Assembly (NCBI GenBank): GCA_018401465.1
Contig: JAGYKE010000004.1
Coordinates: forward strand, 1,054,001-1,118,000
DNA: 64,000 bases
Source: Aestuariivita sp.
GTDB taxonomy: Bacteria > Pseudomonadota > Alphaproteobacteria > Rhodobacterales > Rhodobacteraceae
Direction: 5' to 3'
Shown: positions 8,939 to 16,699 of the stretch, piece by piece
Layout of the letters: every line of letters begins with the position of its first letter
Numbering within the stretch: the stretch's first letter is position 1
Made by a program: the position numbers and the translations under genes
Notes under the pieces: generated by a model
What the model was told of the DNA's origin: nothing
The model's input: only the letters and a program-made list of their open reading frames with translations
Databases searched by the model: none

Positions 8939-9624
8939 ACCGCGCGCCCGGGGACGAAGGCGGTCAGGTCCACCTCGCGGGTGCAGACCTGCGCACGGGC
9001 TTCGGCATCGTGGAAGATGCCCACGATGGCCGCCCCCCGGTGACGCGCCGCCGAGATGAGGTCGAGCACAACTGCCCGGTTCACGGGGTCAAGGCTTGCC
9101 GTCGGTTCGTCGAGAAGGAGCACGGGGTATTCATGCGCGAAGCCCCGCGCGATGTTCACCCGCTGCTGTTCGCCGCCCGAAAACGTGGTGGGCGACAGCC
9201 GCCAGAGCCGTTCGGGCAGGTTGAGCCGCGTCAGCAGATACGCGGCGCGGTCGCGGGCGGCGGCAGTGGGTGTGCCCAGCGCCAGAAGCGGTTCGGCCAC
9301 CACGTCGATCGTGGGCACGCGGGGGATCACGCGCAGGAACTGGCTGACATAGCCCATTGTTTCGCGCCGCAGCCGCAGGATGTCATGGGGCGAGGCGGTG
9401 ACGACATCCGTTCCGGCAATGCGCAGGCTACCCCCGGCGGCAAGGTAATTGCCGTAGATCATCCTCATCAGCGTGGATTTGCCCGCGCCTGACCGGCCGG
9501 TCAGGGCGACGCATTCGCCCGCCTCGACCCGTAGCGACAGGTCCCGCATCACGTCGATCCGGGCGGAGCCTTGCGTGTGCAGCTGGAAGGTTTTCGACAG
9601 GTTCTCAATCTCGATCATCGCCAT
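8935..9624 (-). CDS. phnL: C-P lyase ABC-type ATPase subunit PhnL
   Basis: A 229-aa ABC ATPase with Walker [10 protein letters not shown] (near residue 43), signature FSGGEQQRV and Walker B LLLDEPTASLD. PhnL resembles transporter ATPases but belongs to the soluble C-P lyase machinery with PhnG-M. An internal ATG two codons downstream (9618) is an alternative start. It lies between phnK and phnN in the standard order. Confidence 0.93.
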   Translation of the reverse strand: MAMIEIENLSKTFQLHTQGSARIDVMRDLSLRVEAGECVALTGRSGAGKSTLMRMIYGNYLAAGGSLRIAGTDVVTASPHDILRLRRETMGYVSQFLRVIPRVPTIDVVAEPLLALGTPTAAARDRAAYLLTRLNLPERLWRLSPTTFSGGEQQRVNIARGFAHEYPVLLLDEPTASLDPVNRAVVLDLISAARHRGAAIVGIFHDAEARAQVCTREVDLTAFVPGRAV

Positions 9625-9625
9625 G

Positions 9626-10396
9626 TCACACCTGCAGGACCGAACTGACCAGAAGCTGGGTATAGGGATGCTGGGGATCGTCCAGCACCTGATCGGTCAA
9701 GCCGGTCTCGACCACGCGGCCATCCTTCATCACCATAAGACGGTGCGCCAGAAGGCGCACCACCGCAAGGTCATGTGTCACCACGATGGCCGACAGGCCC
9801 AGATCGCGCACCAGCCCGCGCAGCAGGTCAAGAAGCCGCGCCTGTACGCTGACGTCGAGCCCGCCGGTCGGTTCGTCCATGAAGACAAGCCGCGGCTGGG
9901 TCACGAGGTTACGCGCGATCTGCAACCGCTGCTGCATGCCGCCCGAAAAGGTCGTGGGCCGGTCGTCGATGCGGCCGGCGTCGATTTCCACCCGCCCCAG
10001 CCAGTCGGCGGCCTGCGCCCGGATCGCGCCGTAGTGTCGCGCGCCGACCGCCATCAGCCGTTCACCCACGTTGCCACCGGCGCTGACGTTCATGCGCAGC
10101 CCGTCGCGGGCATGCTGGTGCACGAAGGCCCAGTCGGTGCGGCCCAGCATGCGGCGTTCGGGTTCGGACATGGCCAGCACGTCGCGCGGGCCGTCGGCGC
10201 GGGTGTCGAAGATCACCTGCCCCCGGTCGGGGGTCAGGTGCCCGGCCAGGCAGTTGAGCAGCGTGGTCTTGCCCGACCCACTTTCGCCGACGATGCCCAT
10301 GACTTCGCCGGGGAACAGATCGAAGCTCACATCGGTGCAGCCGACATGCGCGCCATAGGTCTTGCGCAGGGTCTTCACGGACAGAAGCGGTGTCAT
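9626..10396 (-). CDS. phnK: C-P lyase ABC-type ATPase subunit PhnK
   Basis: A 256-aa ABC ATPase with Walker A GESGSGKTT, signature FSGGMQQRL, Walker B LVFMDEPTGGLD, the D-loop SVQARLLD and switch histidine VVTHD, plus an oligopeptide-type C-terminal tail (DPQHPYTQLLVSS). In E. coli PhnK docks on the PhnGHIJ core. The start ATG at 10396 overlaps the phnJ stop; the frame is open further upstream, but that part lies inside phnJ. Confidence 0.93.
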   Translation of the reverse strand: MTPLLSVKTLRKTYGAHVGCTDVSFDLFPGEVMGIVGESGSGKTTLLNCLAGHLTPDRGQVIFDTRADGPRDVLAMSEPERRMLGRTDWAFVHQHARDGLRMNVSAGGNVGERLMAVGARHYGAIRAQAADWLGRVEIDAGRIDDRPTTFSGGMQQRLQIARNLVTQPRLVFMDEPTGGLDVSVQARLLDLLRGLVRDLGLSAIVVTHDLAVVRLLAHRLMVMKDGRVVETGLTDQVLDDPQHPYTQLLVSSVLQV

Positions 10397-11229
10397 GCGG
10401 CCCCCCTTTCGTGGCGGCTTTCGCAGTAATCGGTGTCGGAACACAGGAACATCCGCCCGCCCGCGTCGTCGGTGACGATCTCGTCGAGGTAACTGTCCCC
10501 TGATCCGCAGAGCGCGCAGGCATGCGGGGCCTTGGAGGCCTCGAACGGGTGATCCTCGAAGTCGAGGCTCACGACATCCGTATAGGGCGGCAGGGCATAG
10601 ATGCGCTGTTCGCGCCCCGCGCCAAAAAGCTGGATCGCCGGGCAATCCGACAGTTTCGGATTGTCGAATTTCGGGATGGGCGAAGGGTCCATCACGTAAC
10701 GCCCGGCCACCTTCACCGGATAGGCATAGGCGGTCGCGATGGCGCCGTGGCGGGCGATATCCTCGTACAGCTTCACATGCATCAGCCCGTATTCCTCCAG
10801 CGCGTGCATGCGCCGCGTTTCCGTCTCGCGCGGTTCGAGGAACCGCAGCGGCTCCGGGATCGGCACCTGATAGACAAGGATCTGATCCTCGCCCAAGGGC
10901 GTTTCGGGGATGCGGTGGCGGGTCTGGATCACCGTTGCCTCGGTCGTGCGGGTGGTGGTGGCCACCTGCGCGGTCTTCTCGAAGAACTTGCGGATCGACA
11001 CGGCATTGGTGGTGTCGTCGGCCCCCTGGTCGATGACCTTCAGCCGATCCTCAGGCGTCAGGACCGATGCCGTCACCTGCACGCCGCCGGTCCCCCACCC
11101 ATAGGGCATCGGCATCTCGCGGCTGGCGAAGGGCACCTGATAGCCGGGGATCGCCAGCGCCTTGAGCAGCGCGCGGCGGATCATCCGTTTCGTCTGTTCG
11201 TCCAGATAGGCGAAATTATAGTCGGTCAC
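10393..11229 (-). CDS. phnJ: carbon-phosphorus lyase radical SAM subunit PhnJ
   Basis: A 278-aa protein, the catalytic subunit that breaks the C-P bond using SAM and a 4Fe-4S cluster. The cysteine pattern CX2CX21CX5C falls at residues 238, 241, 263 and 269, the same spacing as E. coli PhnJ (241, 244, 266, 272). N-terminal YNFAYLDEQTKRMIRRALLK and internal MPMPYGWGTGGVQVT are family-typical. It starts with GTG at 11229, forming GTGA with the stop of the HAD gene. All catalytic residues are present, so it should be active. Confidence 0.96.
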   Translation of the reverse strand: MTDYNFAYLDEQTKRMIRRALLKALAIPGYQVPFASREMPMPYGWGTGGVQVTASVLTPEDRLKVIDQGADDTTNAVSIRKFFEKTAQVATTTRTTEATVIQTRHRIPETPLGEDQILVYQVPIPEPLRFLEPRETETRRMHALEEYGLMHVKLYEDIARHGAIATAYAYPVKVAGRYVMDPSPIPKFDNPKLSDCPAIQLFGAGREQRIYALPPYTDVVSLDFEDHPFEASKAPHACALCGSGDSYLDEIVTDDAGGRMFLCSDTDYCESRHERGAA

Positions 11230-11825
11230 AGCAGCCCCCGTTCGGTCAGGTCGCGGGCGAGCCTGTCCGCGCCGGTGAAGTGCAGCGCATCCATGCCTGC
11301 GGCCCTTGCGCCTTCGACGTTGTGTGCGCCGTCGTCGATGAAGAGACAGGCCTCCGCTGACAGGCCCGCGCGCTGGCACAGAAGTTCGTAGATGCGGCGG
11401 TCGGGCTTCATCACGCCCTCCCGGCCCGAGACGATCGTGACGCCGAACACCTGCCCCAGTTCGGGATGCACCCGCAGGCCCACGGGCCAGGTTTCCGCCG
11501 ACCAGTTGGTAATCGCGTGGACGGCGATGCCGCGATCCTTCAGGCGATGGAGCAGGTCCCATGTCCCGCCGATCTTCAATGGGACGGTCAGGTGGTAGAG
11601 ATCGACATAGCGCACGAAGCGGTCGCGGTCCTCCGGGTCGGCAACTTCGCGCGCGAGGTCGGCAAAGGCTTCGCCGCCATCGGCCCGTGCGTTCAGCGCG
11701 CGGAAGTTCGTGCGCGCGAGAAAATCCTGCGCAGCTTCCTCCGAGCCCAGTTCCGCGGACCAGGCCAGGTGGGGCTGCCAGTCGACCAGTACGCCGCCGA
11801 TGTCGAAGACGACGGCCCGGGTCAT
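11226..11825 (-). CDS. HAD-superfamily phosphatase (YihX-like) inserted in the C-P lyase operon
   Basis: A 199-aa HAD hydrolase. Motif I is VVFDIGGVLVDW with nucleophile D8; the +2 residue is Gly, as in YihX (DLGN) rather than DxD. Motif II is AITNWS, motif III MKPDRRIYE and motif IV FIDDGAHNV. E. coli YihX hydrolyses alpha-D-glucose 1-phosphate. The gene sits between phnI and phnJ with ATGA and GTGA overlaps on both sides, so it is made with C-P lyase. A role on a sugar-phosphate intermediate or dead-end product (ribose 1-phosphate type) is an inference from fold and position; it is not one of the standard phn genes. No phnP is present in the window. Confidence 0.85.
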   Translation of the reverse strand: MTRAVVFDIGGVLVDWQPHLAWSAELGSEEAAQDFLARTNFRALNARADGGEAFADLAREVADPEDRDRFVRYVDLYHLTVPLKIGGTWDLLHRLKDRGIAVHAITNWSAETWPVGLRVHPELGQVFGVTIVSGREGVMKPDRRIYELLCQRAGLSAEACLFIDDGAHNVEGARAAGMDALHFTGADRLARDLTERGLL

Positions 11826-12910
11826 TCCGCCGCCTCGCGCGTATCAACCACGCCCGCCTCGCGGCGCAGCTTGCGCACCAGTTCCAGTTCCGACTGGAAG
11901 TCGACGTAGTGCGGCAGCTTGATGTGTTCGAGAAACCCCGTCGCCTGAATGTTGTCGCCATGCGACAGGACGAATTCGGTGTCCTGCGCGGGGGCGCCGA
12001 CATTGTCCTCGCCCAGTTCTGCCCAGCGCAGCGCGCGGTCCACCAGCGACATGGAGATCGCCTTGCGTTCGGACTGGCCGAAGACCAGACCATAGCCGCG
12101 GGTGAATTGCGCGGGTTCCGTCTTCGACCCCTTGAACTGGTTGACCGTTTCACATTCGGTCAACTCCACCTCGCCGATCTCGATGGCGAAGCCCAGTTCT
12201 GGCACCTCCATCCCGACCGCGACGCGGCCGATGCGCAGTTCGCCGACGAACGGGTGGGTGCGGCCATAGCCGCGCTGGGTCGAATAGGCCATGCCGAGGG
12301 TGAAGCCTTCGTCCGACCGCGTCAGCGCCTGCAGACGCAGCGCGCGGTTGGCGGGAAATTCCAGCGGCGCGCGGGTCAGGTCGGGGGGCGTGGTGTCGTC
12401 GCGGGGGTTGTCCTCGATCATGCCTTCGCGCCCGATGACATCGGCGACGCGCGGCTTTGGCGCCGGGTCGGGCGCGGCGACGGGGGCGTCCGGCACCCCG
12501 CCTTCCGCGGCCAGTGCGAAGTCGATCAGGCGGTGGGTATAGTCGAAGGTTGGCCCCAGCACCTGCCCGCCCGGCAGATCCTTGAACGTGGCCGAGATGC
12601 GCCTGTCGCAGGCCATGGTGCCGGTATCGACGGGCAGGCTCGACCCGAAGCGCGGCAGCGTCGTGCGATAGGCGCGGATCAGGAAGGCGGCCTCGATCAG
12701 GTCGCCGCGTGACTGCTTGATGGCGAGCGCGGCAAGGTCGCGGTCGTAAAGCGATCCTTCCGCCATGACCCGGTTGACCGACAGCGCCAGCTGTTCGCGG
12801 ATCTGCGCGACGCCCAGTTCGGGGATGTCCGTGTCGCCGCGCCGTTCCTCGGCCAGCCAGGCATGGGCATTGTCGATGGCGCGTTCGCCGCCTTTGGTTG
12901 CCACATACAT
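11822..12910 (-). CDS. phnI: C-P lyase core subunit PhnI
   Basis: A 362-aa protein starting MYVATKGGERAIDNAHAWLA, with QLALSVNRVMAEGSLYD, SRGDLIEAAFLIRAYRTTLPR and a C-terminal HGDNIQATGFLEHIKLPHYVDFQSEL, all PhnI hallmarks. With PhnG, H, L and M it couples ATP and phosphonate to form ribose 1-phosphonate 5-triphosphate; PhnI alone has nucleosidase activity. The true start is ATG 12910, overlapping the phnH stop (TGATG); the frame stays open upstream to 13303 inside phnH. Confidence 0.95.
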   Translation of the reverse strand: MYVATKGGERAIDNAHAWLAEERRGDTDIPELGVAQIREQLALSVNRVMAEGSLYDRDLAALAIKQSRGDLIEAAFLIRAYRTTLPRFGSSLPVDTGTMACDRRISATFKDLPGGQVLGPTFDYTHRLIDFALAAEGGVPDAPVAAPDPAPKPRVADVIGREGMIEDNPRDDTTPPDLTRAPLEFPANRALRLQALTRSDEGFTLGMAYSTQRGYGRTHPFVGELRIGRVAVGMEVPELGFAIEIGEVELTECETVNQFKGSKTEPAQFTRGYGLVFGQSERKAISMSLVDRALRWAELGEDNVGAPAQDTEFVLSHGDNIQATGFLEHIKLPHYVDFQSELELVRKLRREAGVVDTREAAE

Positions 12911-13470
12911 CAGAACACCTGCGTGGTCCGGGGCAGGGCCGCGACACGGTCGCCTGCGGTGAACAGGAAATCGACGCCGAGCGGAAACCGTGTCGCATTG
13001 TCGCGGAACGCTGCACGGTCCGGAAGCGATAGGCATGCGCTGTCGCGGATGCCGGGCCCTGTCAGGGTGGCACCCTCTGCAGTCAGTTCCCGCATTTCGA
13101 CGATCAGCGTGGCCGATCTGTCGGGGTAATCGGGGCTGCCCTGCCGGAACCGGTCGAGCGGCAGAAGATCGGCCCAGTCGCCCAGCACGAAGTCGGCGCT
13201 GTCCGCCCCGACCAGCGGCGCGCCGATGTGAAAGGCGACCCAGGCGCGGATTGCATCCGTGTCGTAGCGTCCCGCAAGATGCAGCGGCGTCGTCGGATCG
13301 CACAGCGTCAGCAGGACCGCGGCCGCGGCGAGCGACATCGGGACAGGTCCGGTCGCTCCGGTCACGCGGGCGATCTGCCCGGGTCGCGCCATCGCGGTCA
13401 GGATCGCGCGGAAGGCGCGGGCAGCGTCCGGGGCAGCATCCGTGAACCCGCCGTCAAGTGCGTCGCGCAT
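12910..13470 (-). CDS. phnH: C-P lyase core subunit PhnH
   Basis: A 186-aa protein with the PhnH pattern: AFRAILTAMARPGQI near the N-terminus, LCDPTTPLHL, GSPDYPDRSATLIVEM, LTGPGIRD and FPLGVDFLF. It is a non-catalytic PLP-transferase-like fold in the PhnGHIJ complex. Overlapping start and stop codons tie it to phnG and phnI. Confidence 0.95.
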   Translation of the reverse strand: MRDALDGGFTDAAPDAARAFRAILTAMARPGQIARVTGATGPVPMSLAAAAVLLTLCDPTTPLHLAGRYDTDAIRAWVAFHIGAPLVGADSADFVLGDWADLLPLDRFRQGSPDYPDRSATLIVEMRELTAEGATLTGPGIRDSACLSLPDRAAFRDNATRFPLGVDFLFTAGDRVAALPRTTQVF

Positions 13471-13925
13471 CAGTCTTCCCCCCTCACCAGCGTCGTGAAT
13501 TCGACCCGGGTGGCGGCGGCCTTGGCGGCGCGGGTGTCGCGGCGGGCCTCGGCCTCTGCGGCCAGCGGTGCGATTACTGCGGCGTCGATCCGCGCCGCAT
13601 CCGGCCCCTGCATCAGCGCATCGACCAGCGCCGCAACCTGCGCGCAGGTCTTGCGGCGGCCCTGGACATAGCCATGCCCGACCTCGCCCGAGGCGAGGCG
13701 CAGCGAACAGCGCGTCACCGTCATCTCGCCAAGGTTGAAGGCCGCACCGGTGCCGCTGGCGCGGCCTTGCACCATGATGGTTCCGATTTCGGGCGTGCGC
13801 AGCATCTCGAACGCCGGGGTCGGCGCGGCTGCGTCCATAAGGGCCGCGGCGCGTCCTTCGGGGGCCTTGGCCAGAAGGCTCAGCCAGCGCCTACGTGCCG
13901 TAATGTTGTCATCTGTCGCTTGCAT
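13470..13925 (-). CDS. phnG: C-P lyase core subunit PhnG
   Basis: A 151-aa protein, first gene of the core operon. It has RRRWLSLLAKAPEGRAAAL, PEIGTIMVQGRASGTGAAFNLGEM and LASGEVGHGYVQGR, diagnostic of PhnG. The ATG at 13925 is chosen by homology to the usual start (about 150 aa); the frame is open to 14084. It is divergent from phnF across an 82-bp operator region. Confidence 0.94.
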   Translation of the reverse strand: MQATDDNITARRRWLSLLAKAPEGRAAALMDAAAPTPAFEMLRTPEIGTIMVQGRASGTGAAFNLGEMTVTRCSLRLASGEVGHGYVQGRRKTCAQVAALVDALMQGPDAARIDAAVIAPLAAEAEARRDTRAAKAAATRVEFTTLVRGED

Positions 13926-13944
13926 CTCGACAACTTCGCAAATG

Positions 13945-13960
13945 AGTATACAACTAGACA
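13945..13960. promoter_or_regulatory. candidate PhnF operator (tandem octamers)
   Basis: Two adjacent octamers, AGTATACA and ACTAGACA, lie in the phnG-phnF divergent gap; on the minus strand they read TGTCTAGT and TGTATACT. The GTnTAn core resembles sites of HutC-type GntR regulators. A role as the PhnF site controlling phnG and itself is inferred. Confidence 0.5.
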
Positions 13961-14007
13961 TATTCTGCCAGAACCAGTGCCTAACCGCCAGAAGAGATTT
14001 GTGAACC

Positions 14008-14733
14008 TTGCGTGACAATGACCGGAGGACGCCGCTCTGGCAGGCCATTGCGCAGACATTGTCGGCCGGGATCGCCGACGGCATTTATGCAGAAGGTGCA
14101 CGTTTGCCGACCGAGGCCGAGCTTGCCGCCCGGTTCGGCGTCAACCGCCACACCGTGCGGCATGCGCTCAAATCGCTGGCCGACAGCGGCCTTGTCCGAA
14201 GCCGCCGGGGCGCGGGCGTCTTCGTGACGGCGACACCCACCGATTACCCCATCGGGCGGCGCGTGCGGTTCCACCAGAACGTGCTGGCGGCAGGCCGGAC
14301 CCCGGAAAAGCGCTTCCTCCAGATCGAGGACCGCGCCGCGACCCCGGCCGAGGCTGCGCGCCTGCAGATAGAGACGGGCGCCGCGATCTGCATCTATCAC
14401 GGGCTGTCGCTGGCCAGTGGACAGCCCATCGCACTGTTCGCCAGCCAGTTCCCCGCCTGCCGCCTGCCCGGCATCGCGCGGGCCCTGCAGGAAACGAACG
14501 GCGTGACCGAGGCACTGGCGCGCTGCGGCGTCGGCGATTACACGCGCGCCAGCACCCGCATCAGCGCGCGATCCGCAAGCGCCACGCAGGCGCTGCAGCT
14601 TCATCTGACCGAAGGCGCGCCGCTGATCTACGCCACGGGGCTGAATGTCGATCCCGAGGGAATGCCTGTGGAATTCGGCATGACGTGGTTCGCGGGCGAC
14701 AGGGTGACGCTCACGCTGGGCGAAGGGGTCTAA
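14008..14733 (+). CDS. phnF: phosphonate operon regulator PhnF (GntR family, HutC type)
   Basis: A 241-aa protein with an N-terminal winged helix (TPLWQAIAQTLSAGIADG, LPTEAELAARFGVNRHTVRHAL, residues about 8-70) and a C-terminal UTRA ligand-binding domain (YHGLSLASGQPIALFASQFP, GAPLIYATGLNVDPEGMPVEFG). The only start that retains the winged helix is TTG 14008, because a stop lies two codons upstream. PhnF proteins repress phosphonate genes. It is divergent from phnG and converges on the hexapeptide-transferase gene, overlapping its stop by four bases. Confidence 0.9.
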   Translation: MRDNDRRTPLWQAIAQTLSAGIADGIYAEGARLPTEAELAARFGVNRHTVRHALKSLADSGLVRSRRGAGVFVTATPTDYPIGRRVRFHQNVLAAGRTPEKRFLQIEDRAATPAEAARLQIETGAAICIYHGLSLASGQPIALFASQFPACRLPGIARALQETNGVTEALARCGVGDYTRASTRISARSASATQALQLHLTEGAPLIYATGLNVDPEGMPVEFGMTWFAGDRVTLTLGEGV

Positions 14734-15347
14734 CCGCCGTACTTCTCCAGAAACGCCTCGACCCGCAGGCTGCGGAAATCGGCAAGCGTTTCGCGCAGGC
14801 GGTCATGGCTCCAATCCCACCAGGCCAGCGCGATCAGACGCTCGGCGATTGCGGGCGGCTGGCGGTCGCGCAGCTTCACGGCGGGTGTGCCCGCGACGAT
14901 GGTGTAGGGGGCGACATCCTTCGTCACGATGGCGCCCGATGCGACAACCGCGCCGTCGCCCAGCGTCACCTCGGGCTTGATCATGGCACCGTGACCGATC
15001 CAGGTGTCGTGGCCCACATAAGCGCGGCGCGCGGCGCGGGCGGCGAAGAAATCGGGATCGTTCGCGGCATCGTCCCAGTAATCGGCTGACCGGTACAGGA
15101 AGTGATGGCAGGCAGCGGTGTCCAGCGGATGATCGGTCGCGCCGATGCGGGTGAAGCTGGCGATATTGGCGAACTTGCCGATGGTCGCGTTGGCGATATC
15201 CGCATAGCGGTCGCAATAGGAATAGTCGCCGATCTCGGCATTTGCGATGCGGCTGCCCTGCCCGATCTCGACAAAGCGGCCGCAGGTCGTGGCGACTAGT
15301 GTCGCACCGTCATGGACAAAGGGCGTATCTGCAGACAGGCGCGCCAT
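14730..15347 (-). CDS. phosphonate-cluster acyltransferase, left-handed beta-helix (hexapeptide repeat) family
   Basis: A 205-aa hexapeptide-repeat transferase of the chloramphenicol/xenobiotic acetyltransferase type. Repeats such as IGQGSRIANAEIGDYSYCDR and IGKFANIASFTRIGA are followed by the catalytic-histidine loop ATDHPLDTAACHHFLYRSADYW, then YVGHDTWIGHGAMIKPEVTLG and IVAGTPAVKLRDR. This matches the family repeatedly found in phosphonate clusters (annotated as phosphonate metabolism hexapeptide transferase). It overlaps the phnE stop (TGATG), so it ends the phnCDEE operon. Acetylation of an aminophosphonate is a reasonable guess but not shown. Confidence 0.85.
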   Translation of the reverse strand: MARLSADTPFVHDGATLVATTCGRFVEIGQGSRIANAEIGDYSYCDRYADIANATIGKFANIASFTRIGATDHPLDTAACHHFLYRSADYWDDAANDPDFFAARAARRAYVGHDTWIGHGAMIKPEVTLGDGAVVASGAIVTKDVAPYTIVAGTPAVKLRDRQPPAIAERLIALAWWDWSHDRLRETLADFRSLRVEAFLEKYGG

Positions 15348-16696
15348 CAGTGCCGCCGTTCGGTGCGCCCGATCAGCCGCCCGCGCAGCCAGCCGGAGAA
15401 CCAATCCATCATGATGACCATCAGAACCACCAGCACGATGTAATAGGCGACCTCTTCCCAATCCTTCTGGGTCTGGATCGCCTGCGTCAACAGAAGACCG
15501 ATGCCGCCCCCGGTGATCGCGCCGATGACCGTGGCCGACCGCGTGTTTGACTCGAGATAGTAGAGCACCTGGCTCAGAAGCACCGGCATCACCTGCGGAA
15601 TGACACCGAAGCGGTATCGTTGTAGCGGCTTTGCCCCGGTCGAGGCGACGCCTTCGATCTGCTTGTCATCGACGTTTTCCAGTGCCTCGGAGAACATCTT
15701 TCCGAAGCTGCCCGCGTCGGTGATCGCGATGGCGAGCGCGCCCGTCAGCGGCCCCGGCCCGAAGGCGCGCGACAGGATGATGGTCCAGATCAACCCGTCG
15801 ACCCCGCGCACGAAATCGAACAGCCGCCGTGTCACCTGCCGCACAAGCATCAGCGGCGAAAAGTTCGCCGCGGCAAGGAAAGCCAGCGGCAGGGCGACCA
15901 GCGCCGCCGTCATGGTCCCGAGGAAGGCCATCAGGATCGTCTCGAAGATCGCCCAGAAGACGTCTCCGTGCCGCCACATGGTGTTGGTCCAGAAATCCGA
16001 CACCATGTGCGCGAAGTTGGACCGCTCCGGATCGACCCTGTCTCCGGACATCGCCAGCCCGGCGAGTTCCCCGAATGACTTGCCATAGAACGGACTGTCG
16101 AGCGTGAACAGGAAGAGTTCCCAGCCGAAGGAATAGTGGAACACCTCGGTGCGGGCTCGGGTCATCGACATGCGCCCGGCCTCGGTGCTGATCGTCACGC
16201 GGGTGCCCGAGGCGTTGATCCATTCGGGCACTGGTCCGTCAGGCAGGGCCATCTGCACCCGCCCGCCCACGAGCGCCATGTCGATCACGCCATAGCCGGG
16301 GTGCACGTAGCTGACTTGATCCTTGCCGGTGAAGGTCACGGAATGACCATCGGGCAGCGTCACCTCGGTCACCTCGCCGGTGATGGTCACCCAGTCGGGT
16401 GTCATGCCGTCGGGATAGGTGCCCTTGGTCTCGCCTTCGATGGCGATGCTGACGTCGCCGCTGCGGTTGTCGCGCGTCACATGGGTCTTGTGGCTGACGA
16501 AATCCGACACGAGGATTGCCGCATTGTCGAGCCGCAGCCGCTGGGTCAGGCCCGGAATGTCGAACGAAAAGAAGATATAGGTGAAATAGACCAGCAGCGC
16601 CGCGGGCACGCCCAGAGCGATCATCCGCTTGCGCCGAAGCAGTCTGGTCACGTCGGACATCACGGCGCCGGTTACGGGAGCATCGATTGCGGTCAT
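15347..16696 (-). CDS. phnE: phosphonate ABC transporter permease PhnE, long form
   Basis: A 449-aa permease. An N-terminal transmembrane segment (residues about 27-47, ALGVPAALLVYFTYIFFSF) is followed by about 190 mostly hydrophilic residues, then the standard permease core with about five segments and the EAA loop (EALENVDDKQIEGVASTGA). Usual PhnE proteins have about 260-290 residues, so this subunit has a large extra loop, predicted periplasmic. It follows phnE-2 by three bases. Together the two permeases should form a heterodimeric channel with PhnC and PhnD. Confidence 0.9.
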   Translation of the reverse strand: MTAIDAPVTGAVMSDVTRLLRRKRMIALGVPAALLVYFTYIFFSFDIPGLTQRLRLDNAAILVSDFVSHKTHVTRDNRSGDVSIAIEGETKGTYPDGMTPDWVTITGEVTEVTLPDGHSVTFTGKDQVSYVHPGYGVIDMALVGGRVQMALPDGPVPEWINASGTRVTISTEAGRMSMTRARTEVFHYSFGWELFLFTLDSPFYGKSFGELAGLAMSGDRVDPERSNFAHMVSDFWTNTMWRHGDVFWAIFETILMAFLGTMTAALVALPLAFLAAANFSPLMLVRQVTRRLFDFVRGVDGLIWTIILSRAFGPGPLTGALAIAITDAGSFGKMFSEALENVDDKQIEGVASTGAKPLQRYRFGVIPQVMPVLLSQVLYYLESNTRSATVIGAITGGGIGLLLTQAIQTQKDWEEVAYYIVLVVLMVIMMDWFSGWLRGRLIGRTERRH

Positions 16697-16699
16697 GGT

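Noticed and set aside
11230-12153. Upstream extension of the phnJ frame, giving 586 codons
   Set aside because: The added part is Arg-rich and lies inside the HAD and phnI genes; the GTG at 11229 gives the normal PhnJ length and coupling.
12911-13303. Upstream extension of the phnI frame to 493 codons
   Set aside because: It overlaps phnH, and PhnI homologues begin MYVA(V)KGG at 12910.
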